A DNA stretch of 64,000 nucleotides. It comes from Naganishia liquefaciens (lineage: Eukaryota > Basidiomycota > Tremellomycetes > Filobasidiales > Filobasidiaceae). The notes beneath the pieces were generated by a model. That model had not been told where the DNA came from. It saw only the letters and a list, made by a program, of their open reading frames with translations, and searched no databases. Position numbers and translations under genes: made by a program. Within the stretch, counting starts at the first letter, position 1; each line of letters begins with the position of its first letter. Positions 56,386 to 64,000 of this stretch are shown piece by piece. The DNA is taken from contig BLZA01000021.1 in assembly GCA_013423385.1 (NCBI GenBank), positions 868,001-932,000 on the forward strand. Direction: 5' to 3'.

Positions 56386-56846
56386 GGCTGTAAGTGAAGT
56401 GAATGTGATGCTGTATTGAAAGACTGCCTCTTATTGGAGTTCAGCCCATGCTTTTGTTTTATATATATACCGACATTCGCACCGACATCCCGCGGTCCGA
56501 TCTCGCGAAGCTAAGTGGGCGACATCAAGATCGCTTGAGCCTCCACTTGGCTAGTCGCCGATGAGCAATTGGAACGGTGGAAGAGACCGCCGTCGTCATG
56601 AGTGACAGTTGTGCTGGTGTACCTGAAGGGACTATGTGTCCCCTGCATGATTCCCGCTGCATGACGTACAAGTGAAATGTCGCCGCAAGACAGTCGCGTG
56701 GCAACCCGCGTGATTCGTCATCTCGGCCAGCCCTCGGCGATCTTTCTGCGTTTGCGTTTGTCGGGTTCCGCGTCGTTCAAGCAGCCTCGTCGCTTCACGT
56801 CGCGGCCGCACTCGCATCTTGCCTCAAATCGCCGTCATCTCTCATC
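56386..56846. other. divergent promoter region, SDR / DUF1749 hydrolase
   Basis: 461 bases between two start codons, with a TATA box serving the SDR gene (56457-56469). Nothing else recognised. Confidence 0.5.
56457..56469 (-). promoter_or_regulatory. TATA box of the SDR gene
   Basis: TATATATATAAAA on the minus strand, 72-84 bp upstream of the SDR start codon. The strong consensus suggests an inducible promoter. Confidence 0.6.
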
Positions 56847-58132
56847 ATGTCCTCCTTTGCAGGGATGCCCAATACGACCGCAGGTAACATCGCACCATTC
56901 GCTTTCGAGGGGAGCATCGAGCTGTTCCAGGTGTCGGATGATCAGCGGCTGCCCGTTCATCTCTCGGGCGACAGGGATGCCTCGCTCGTTGTAAGCCAAA
57001 CATCGAGACATGTAACACTGGGTGCACTGAGCTAGGTCCTTAGCTCGTCTTTGTCGGAGGATTGACAGACGGAATGTGCAGTGTCTCGTATGCCCCGAAA
57101 CTTGCCGAGTTGGCGCAACGGGAGCGATTCACGCTGTAAGCGCTCTCCTATCGGGGCTGGGAGTCGGAATTCATCTTGGTTTTGGGGCAGAGCTCAGCCC
57201 CACTGGTCTTCAGCGTACAGCGGGTATGGTACGGGAAGTCTCGATAGGGATGTAACGGAGATCGAAGCCTGCATCAACCACTTGAAAGCAAGCGGTAAGT
57301 TGCTGAGGGAACCGGGATTCAGTATCGAGTCTCACCCAACACCATGTCAAAAGGCAAGAAACAGGTTATCCTGATGGGTCATTCCACAGGATGCCAAGAC
57401 ACAATGCAATACCTGCTCACCAGACACGGTGACACATCTGTTAACGGTGCAATCCTCCAGGCGCCCTGCAGTGATCGAGAAGCGTTTGCAGAGGAAGGGC
57501 ACACGCGCGTGGCAAAGCTTGCCAAAGAGGTGCACGACAAGGCCTTCCCAGAAGGATTGAAGGAGGAGGATAGATCGAAGAAGGAAGGCAAGCTGTGGGA
57601 TTGCATGCCGCGAGAGATGGCCAAGGAATTCGGGCTGGAGTTCATGACGTATTATCGGGCGTGGTCACTGCTTTGCGAGGGGTAAGTTCATGATGACAGT
57701 TGTTTTGGCATGTGTTCTCATCCCGATCTCAACTTAGAGGAGACGACGATTTCTTTAGCTCAGATCTGCCCGTGCACGCAGACGGTGGATCTGTCAGTCC
57801 GGCTTTTCCACCCTGTCTGCCATGGTCACTAATCTCGCCGATGCATCCAGTTACATCGCCCTTTAATCGAGACTTTCGGCAGACTCCCCTCAGATGTGCC
57901 CATGCTCTTTGCGTTCTCCGGTGCCGACGAATACTTTCCGTTCCAGCACGGCGTCACTCCCGAGGGCAACTTTTCGAACTGGCGGCAAGCGGCCGCAGAG
58001 GGTATGGGCCGTGATGTGAAGGAGTTGAAGTTGAAGATGACGGTTGTGCCGGGCGCCAGTCATAGCGTCAAGCAGGCGGAAGCGCAGGAGGTCTTGATGC
58101 GAGAAGTCCTGAACTTCGTGCGACGGGTGTAG
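56847..58132 (+). CDS. DUF1749 / UPF0613 alpha/beta hydrolase
   Basis: Fungal and plant family of alpha/beta-hydrolase proteins without a firmly known substrate. Exons encode GSIELFQVSDDQRLPVHLSG, VFVGGLTDGM, SYAPKLAELAQRERFTL, YGTGSLDRDVTEIEACINHL, then the nucleophile elbow VILMGHSTGCQDTMQYL, GAILQAPCSDREAF, EFMTYYRAWSLL, DDDFFSSDLP and MLFAFSGADEYFPFQHG with the acid residue. The end has VVPGASHSVKQAEAQEV, with the likely catalytic His. The arrangement matches the family over its full length. The exon around 57780-57890 (RPLIETFGRLPSDVPM) is the least certain. Confidence 0.85.
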
Positions 58133-58953
58133 CTGTAGCGTCCGAACGAAGACTGTCCTGGACATTACCAAGAGACTGTGACGTCAGAGTGCGCAGCTGT
58201 AGCATCGAAAGATATCGCTAGCAACCTGTGTGATTAAACACGCAACGGCTTGTCCGTTAGAAGGACATTTTATCGAAGTGTCTTGTCAGCCAAAAATATC
58301 TACTTCCACGTTGCTTCTGCTGGCCAGGCTCAGGATGAGCCGGATAAATAGGTCGTAGCAGTGGTGTTGAGTCGGGAGTCTCAGGAGCAAGGTCTACCGA
58401 TGCTCACGCAGGATACTTTTCCCCCATCAGGTGAATCGTAGAAGCGTAAAAGCGAAATGCCTCTGTTTCCAAATGAATCGAAGAGCAGGCTTTTTCTATC
58501 CTCGCCGTCTGCACTGACGGCTTCGAGACATATCGCAATGGCACGGACGTCCGAAGGAGAGATCCAAGCGGTCTGACCGCACGACTGTAAAGCTTGCGGA
58601 CGCATTCATGTGTGGACATGAGAACATGACGCGTCTCTAGCTGCGAGTACAGACAATGAATCTCACCACGAAAAGCGCTAACGCGAGCTTGAGCAGACTT
58701 GGTTTGAAGAATCCGGATATGACAATTTGCAGAAATACTCCCAGTGCAAGTCCGGATAAAACAGGAAGTCAAGGTACAAGGTACACCCCCCGAACTAGAA
58801 CGGTACAACATAATGGAAGTCACGCGCGCTGAGAAGAGTCCAAGTTGTGAGAACGCGATTATATGATGTGGCATAGGGTTGAAGGCGATACCCTGACCGT
58901 CATTCTGCATGTTAACGGATATGCAGTACTCTTATGCGGTTTTCGCTGATCAA
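58133..58953. other. gene-free region between convergent 3' ends
   Basis: 821 bases between the DUF1749 stop and the Rheb stop. A 168-codon frame on the minus strand (58404-58910) is discussed under rejected items. No other feature seen. Confidence 0.45.
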
Positions 58954-59860
58954 TCAAGCACCGCCAAACCAGGAAGCAAACCAGCCTTGCTTCTTCTTCT
59001 CTGGTGGCGGATTGAAAGCCTTTCGCATTTCAACCATGAGAAGGTCAAATACGTCGGCTGCAGCGGGACAGGACTGTCAATGGCGAGAAAAAGAATGCTA
59101 TCGGGATGCTTACTGATATTCTTGTTATCCTTTGCCGACGTCTCGATGAAATTCGCATGCAGCTTCTTCGCAAGCGCCTGTCCCTCTTCAAACTTCACCT
59201 GACTGCGTGATCACGTCAGCTATGTCGCATCTCTTCCCATCAAGCGGACTTACCGAACGCCATTCAAGTCACACTTTTGGCCGACAACGACACAGCAGAC
59301 CTTGTCAACGCCCTGGAAATCGAGAATCTTATCGTGCAAGGTCTGAATCATTTCGAATGACTGGCGAGATGCAATCGAATAGACGAGAATGTAACCATGG
59401 ATACCGACGGCGTATTTGTGATTAAACAAGGAGTATTCATCCTGTAGAATGGGTTATTTTCGTTAGAAAGAGTGAATTTGGGTGAGAAGCACAGACTGGA
59501 CTTGCCTGGCCAGCTGTGTCAATGATTTCGCATTCGTAGGTGATGCCCTCGTGCTTGATGACCTTTGTATGTGTAGATTCGATAGTTGGATAGTACGATT
59601 CGTTGAAGGAATTTGGGTCGATAAATTGCGATGTAAGAGATGACTTGCCTGTAAGGAGATCGTGAGCGTCTCTCCACCTAGCGGATATGCTGGTCGAGCT
59701 CTTGATACCTACCGACACTTCTGCTTCCCATGATCAACACCTTTCGCTTCACCGTCGATCCCCCTGCTCCGCCGCTCGCGGGCGCCGTCGCTTGCTGTGC
59801 ATTCGTGTTGACTTTGGCTGAAGCCGATCCCTGGCCTCGCGTTTGATTAGGTCGAGACAT
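58954..59860 (-). CDS. RHB1: Rheb-type small GTPase with altered G4 motif and no CAAX box
   Basis: Ras-family switch that activates TORC1. The start at 59860 adds a Gly/Ala/Gln-rich N-terminus before VKRKVLIMGSRSVG/KSSLTSQF, the P-loop with Rheb's Arg at the Gly12 position. Then come YYPTIESTHTKVIKHEGITY (effector region), CEIIDTAGQDEYSLFNHKYA, VGIHGYILVYSIASRQSFEM, VVVGQKCDLNGV and FIETSAKDNKNITDVFDLLM. The G4 motif is QKCD instead of NKxD. The last exon ends PPPEKKKQGWFASWFGGA with a stop, so there is no C-terminal CAAX cysteine for farnesylation. Splice sites around the last exon are good. Overall similarity to Rheb is strong; membrane attachment must differ or an alternative last exon exists. 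Confidence 0.87.
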
Positions 59861-60627
59861 GTTGACTTTGAGATGGGGCAATGGAATGTGAGAATTCGCG
59901 AAGATGGATGTTGCCGATGCTGTAGTATTACCACACTCGTCGAGTCGCGCTTATCTGGCGGACAAGGATGGAAGACAACAGTCGGGTCAAAGGGATAGGA
60001 GAACTGACAACCGGAATCCGGAAATGTCCGGTCAGCGCGGGAAGATGGCGAATAGGGGTCATGGCGTTTCAGCGTCAACGGTATGCTGAGGATGGTGACG
60101 AGGAATGCTTACACTTGCGTCGTAATTGTCGTCGATGTCGCGTGATCCACAGATGACAGCCGGTCCGGTTATCGTGTTATCTTGAACGAGCTGTGCTATT
60201 CGTCACGTTGGATCGGCCGATCTCTCAGTCGATATTGTCCATGTACGCTGCCCTGTGGTCTGCTCCAAGCCGCGGAAGACTGTCTGCTCAGATATTCAAA
60301 AGATATCACAAAGATGAGGGTACTCGATGAGCTGATGGCTCGGGCATGTGGCACGGCGCATTGAGCGCTTCGAAGTAACCATCGGCTGAGCAACCGAGCG
60401 GGCGGGCGTATATGAATGGCTGCCGCTAGAAAGAAAGCCTCTGTCTCCTGCTTATTTCCGGGACCCGCAGGATTTGGCTGAGGTAAGCGTGTTTCGCGAG
60501 GTCGTCGAGTTTGGTATCAGTTTGGCGGACAAGTTGGATCATCTCGTACGAAGGGTTACCGCCGCAAAGATCCGTCGTGTCGTAGGAAATTGACCACGGT
60601 GCGACATAGCTCAAGCATCTGAACGTC
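59861..60627. other. divergent promoter region, Rheb / Gle1
   Basis: 767 bases between two start codons. A good donor near 60483 and acceptor near 60609 suggest an intron in the Gle1 5' untranslated leader; the leader has no in-frame ATG before a stop. Confidence 0.45.
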
Positions 60628-63030
60628 ATGCGCTTCGGTGTACTCGCTGAAGGCGACGACGACGATGATCTGGCGTTCGAGGTGCAAGATTCTCCACCGT
60701 AAATCAGCTCGGAGTCGTCTCTTCACTGCTGACCGCAGTCCTCCTCTGGCATTCCCCTTACAGTAAACGACCTGGTCTTTCAACGCGGAGCAAGAGCAAG
60801 CGCACAAGCAGATACGGCGTAAATCTCGATTACTCGTCATCTTCCTCCGCTTCAGCATCATCAGCCTATGATTCCGACTCTAGCACAGACTTTGGCACCC
60901 TCTCGGACGCCAGCGCCAATGAAGGTGGTGATGCAGAGCGACACAAAGGATCTAGTTGGAACAAGTCTTCAAGCAAGGAGAGAAAACGTCGTCGACAGCG
61001 AAAGTTGACGTCGAAGCTGTCGGCGCTTCTCGCCGATGCAACTGGCGGATCACCCATGAAACTTCCTTTGGTGCCGGATGGCAAGAAGAAGGAGCGCAAG
61101 AGCGCGAGAACCAAAGGCCTGGGAACGCAAGAAAGGGGGACCGGCGTGACGGTGGATGAGTGGGATAGGTGGGAGATGATGTCACAGCAACAAGCATTGG
61201 TACGGCTTCAAGACATGGTCCCCCACATCTTCGCTGATGTCTTGCTCCTTGTCTTAGCTCGCCGCACGGAAGCGTGCAGCGTCCTTCAACCTGTCTCTGC
61301 GAAATCTCGCCGAAGATCATTACGCGCGCACGATGCGGCGACAAGATACGTCTGTTGAACGAGAAATGGATCAAGTTATGGGCCTGCTGAAGGGGCTGGA
61401 AATCAAGCGTATGGAAGAGGAGAAGAAGCAGTTGCAGGAGTTTGACAAGCGGAACAAGGCATTGTGGGATGTGAGTCAGACTCGTCTGCGCGTCAAGAGG
61501 GATCACTCATTGTCCGTTATCCCGGCATAGACGATAGAGCAGACAATCAAGACCGCGGAAGCTGCCGAAGCAAAGCTTCAGGCTGAAAAGGAAGCTATAG
61601 CGCGACAAGAGCGCGAGATCCGAGAGGAAGCCGAGAGGAAGCGAAGAGCAGCACAGGAAGAGGCAGATAGGAAACGGCGTGAAGCTGAGGCCGCGGTGGC
61701 TGCGGCTGAAGAGGCCAAACGCAAAGAAAGAGAAGCCGCTGCTGCAGAGGCTGCTGCACAGGAAAAGGCAAAGCGGCAAGCGGTGATCAAGACGGCAGAA
61801 GAGCGGAAACGCAAGCAGGCAGAGGCAGAGGCCAAAGCAGCAAAGGCAAAGGAGGAACTGGATGCAGCCGCTCTTGCAGCCAAGGCTGCTGCAACCAGTG
61901 CTGCAGGGGAACTAGTGTTGAAGCGAAACGAGTGGAAAAAGTGGCGGGAAGTGATGATTACCATCAAGGGACAAGTCATCGAAAAGGTCAAGCAGGATGA
62001 CGGAATACGGCGAGGCTTGCGGAGGACGAAGAATACGATCACCATGCGTATTGGGCAGGTCGTAAACACCAGAGAATCCATTTTGAAGATAGTAAGTCGG
62101 TCTCTTCACGCCTGTCGATGGCGCTGACAGCTTTCGCAGACAGACGACCTCCATCAGCATCTGTGTAGCCAGCTTCCTTCCCGACCGACGCCATCTGGGC
62201 CCTTCGCGCTCTCGCCGCAACTGCCTATACCTTATCTCTACCTGCTCTCTCATATCGCCAAGTCAATGATCAAGCAAGCCGAGTCGGAGATCAGTGCCAA
62301 GCCGGAAGCTGCCTACCCACTGGCCAAGATTGCAATAGGACTGCTTTTGCGCGGACATCAAGCGTTGAACGATGTACTGTTTTCAAGATTGGTGAAAAAG
62401 TGCTGTTGGGTGATTCCATACGTTCCGCCCAAGCAACCGGTAGGTTGATGAACGAGGCTCCAAAAACTGTCGCTGATGTTATCGCTCCTTCAGGGCCAGT
62501 CCGAGGGCGAGTACCGAAAGTCAATTGGCCAGAAAGAGACTGCCGGCACGGAAGACAGCGTTCAATATAATCAACGAATGGCCGCCATTTTGACTCTCTA
62601 CCAGGCAGTCTGTAGTGCCGACGTACCTACCATTGTCAACGCATTGGACGAAAAGCCGACGTCGAATGCGGAACTGGAGGCACTCATTTCGCCGGAATTC
62701 CGCATCACCTCTTGCTGGACATGGCTGGCGATGATGGGCAAAGCTCCTTTGCCTGATCTGGACCCATCGCCAAAGCTTGTCGCTACAGCGTTCGAGATGA
62801 TTGGGCAGGACATGGTTCGTGCATTTGGGACGAAGCAGATGAGGAAAATGGCACAGGCGTACCTGGAGGACGGATTGGGCGGAAGGGAAGTTAGTAGCGG
62901 CTCGGCCGAAGGGATTTTGGGCAAGCGGAATGTTGCCGCTCGAGCTCAACTGAGACTGCTGCTTGAGCCGTTTTTGTACGAAGGGAAGAGCGGATTTGAG
63001 GAGAAATCTGGCCGGCAATGGGAAGTATGA
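60628..63030 (+). CDS. GLE1: nuclear pore mRNA export factor Gle1
   Basis: Pore protein that, with inositol hexaphosphate, activates the DEAD-box ATPase Dbp5 during mRNP release. The start at 60628 gives MRFGVLAEGDDDDDLAFEVQ, a typical basidiomycete Gle1 opening. The intron after DSPP is spliced to KRPGLSTRSKSKRTSRYGVN and a Ser-rich region. A long coiled coil follows, EKEAIARQEREIREEAERKR, with Ala/Glu/Lys repeats to about 61870. The Gle1 domain has RNEWKKWREVMITIKGQVIE, LRRTKNTITMRIGQVVNTRE, YLYLLSHIAKSMIKQAESEI, AYPLAKIAIGLLLRGHQALN, KKCCWVIPYVPPKQP and ITSCWTWLAMMGKAPLPDLD. It ends LRLLLEPFLYEG. Confidence 0.93.
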
Positions 63031-63417
63031 AGGGTTACATTCGCGGTATAGTTTGTGTGCCCTGAATATGCGCATGTCATGCGGAATATCATTACAGGCG
63101 TCTGCTGTTGACAGCTCAAAGTCATCTGCTCGTGTCGCCTTGCCCACATGGTTCATGGAAGAAGACCTTGATGCGAGATGAACAAGGGACCAACAACCGA
63201 GCTGCTCGGACCACCCTGACGTGCTATACCGCTAGGTCCGGCGCGGAACAGCTCGACGGATTATGGTGCCTCCATGTTCCATAATTTTGGATAGCCGTCA
63301 CGTGATAGCTGCTCGAGTATCGTCCATCTTCCCAAGTCTTCCTCCTTGAAACCTGATACGCAGAAGTTTCTATTACTGTCCCTCCGACCATAACCTCCAG
63401 ACCCGGACGTATTTGGG
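63031..63417. other. intergenic, same-direction neighbours
   Basis: 387 bases between the Gle1 stop and the Pwp1 start. No gene or repeat recognised. Confidence 0.5.
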
Positions 63418-64000
63418 ATGTCGAGTACGCTCATCTCCTCGCTTACCTGGATACCGCGCGGCAAGGCTGCGAGGCATCCGCAGAAGTACATCCTCGATGA
63501 AAATGAGCTGGAACGAGTTGGCAAGATGGGCGGCGAGGGGGTGCTGGAGAAGCTGAGGGAGGAAATGGAGGCTATGGAAATGAAGGATTCCAAGACGATG
63601 CCCACTGATGGAGATGACGAGGACTGGGAGGAGTAAGTTTGCGATATGGACTGCAGATCGATCATTCAAACCTGTTTTGACTTGCAGCGAGTCTGATTCT
63701 GGCGCTTCGTCTATGTCGGAAGTCGAGGGCGACAAGGCGGACGTCGACATGAAACCATCAGATCCGAATGATCTGACGGCTTACAACTTGGACACGTATG
63801 ACGAGGAGGAATCTCGAGGTGCTGGTAAGTCTTTGACTTGACACCTCTTACTGTTCCGCCTGCTCAATGCTATTCCTACAGCTATGGGGGCTTTCTCTAA
63901 TATCAAGGGACTTAGCATGTATCAGGACAACAACGATGATCCCTACATCACATTGAAGGATGTGAGTAATTCGTAACAGCGTCTTTAGCAATAGCACTAA
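63418..64000 (+). CDS. PWP1: periodic tryptophan protein Pwp1, 5' part cut by window edge
   Basis: WD40 protein of 60S ribosome assembly in the nucleolus. The N-terminus, SSTLISSLTWIPRGKAARHP and QKYILDENELERVGKM, matches the conserved start of Pwp1. An acidic linker follows, with DDEDWEE spliced to SDSGASSMSEVEGDKADVDM, then DPNDLTAYNLDTYDEEE, and GAFSNIKGLSMYQDNNDDPY before the first WD repeat. Two introns lie near 63637-63687 and 63825-63880. The WD40 part lies beyond the window. Confidence 0.85.

Noticed and set aside
58404-58910. 168-codon minus-strand frame downstream of Rheb
   Set aside because: No recognisable domain and odd composition; it could have been an alternative Rheb tail but holds no CAAX end and its splice link is poor.
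1-64000. mRNA export genes at both ends (Mex67, Gle1) as a functional cluster
   Set aside because: They are about 60 kb apart with unrelated genes between, so chance is the simpler reading.

Overview
The window is nuclear DNA of a fungus, most likely a basidiomycete. Genes are dense (28 protein-coding models in 64 kb, about one per 2.3 kb), lie on both strands, and are cut by many short GT-AG introns of about 40-80 bp. Several sets fit this lineage: a GH28 polygalacturonase, a Pbs2-type MAP kinase kinase, SAGA Spt7, a UBE2S-type E2 and LCL2. The dense introns, very short exons and the polygalacturonase would suit an intron-rich, plant-associated or saprotrophic Agaricomycotina, but genus cannot be read from the sequence. 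I saw no transposon, retroelement, virus-like element, CRISPR array, rRNA gene or convincing tRNA. Exon joins were made by eye, so gene ends are firmer than some internal exons.

Left part (1-15 kb): the Mex67 mRNA-export receptor (partial, -), an MPV17/Sym1 protein fused to a twin-CX9C domain (+), the prolyl hydroxylase Ofd1/Tpa1 (+), kynurenine formamidase (-) divergent from a PI-PLC-like phosphodiesterase (+), the decapping activator Pat1 (-) and an RS-rich nuclear protein (+). The 6.6-9.3 kb stretch is rich in simple repeats.

Middle (15-40 kb): a secreted exo-polygalacturonase (-), Spt7 (+) convergent with Utp4 (-), a Pif1-type helicase (-) divergent from a small unrecognised head-plus-coiled-coil protein (+) that may be an XRCC4-fold DNA-repair factor, LCL2 (-), a class I glutamine amidotransferase-like protein (+), exosome Rrp46 (-) divergent from a CDF zinc transporter (+), a D-glycerate-3-kinase/Tda10-type kinase (-) and ribosomal protein uS17 (-).

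Right part (40-64 kb): a zinc alcohol/formaldehyde dehydrogenase with two tandem micro-exons (+), a UBE2S-like E2 (-) divergent from Pbs2 (+), a mitochondrial AAA ATPase with a long PPR-like block inserted in its frame (+), a small membrane protein (-), a 2.4-kb gene-free stretch, an SDR oxidoreductase (-) divergent from a DUF1749 hydrolase (+), an unusual Rheb GTPase (-), Gle1 (+) and the start of Pwp1 (+).

Many products act in RNA metabolism (Mex67 and Gle1 in export, Pat1 and Rrp46 in decay, Utp4 and Pwp1 in ribosome assembly, uS17 in the ribosome), but the spacing gives no sign of an operon-like unit. The most unusual items are the MPV17-CX9C fusion, the AAA/PPR composite, Rheb without a canonical G4 motif or CAAX box, the XRCC4-like candidate and the tandem 7- and 10-nt micro-exons.
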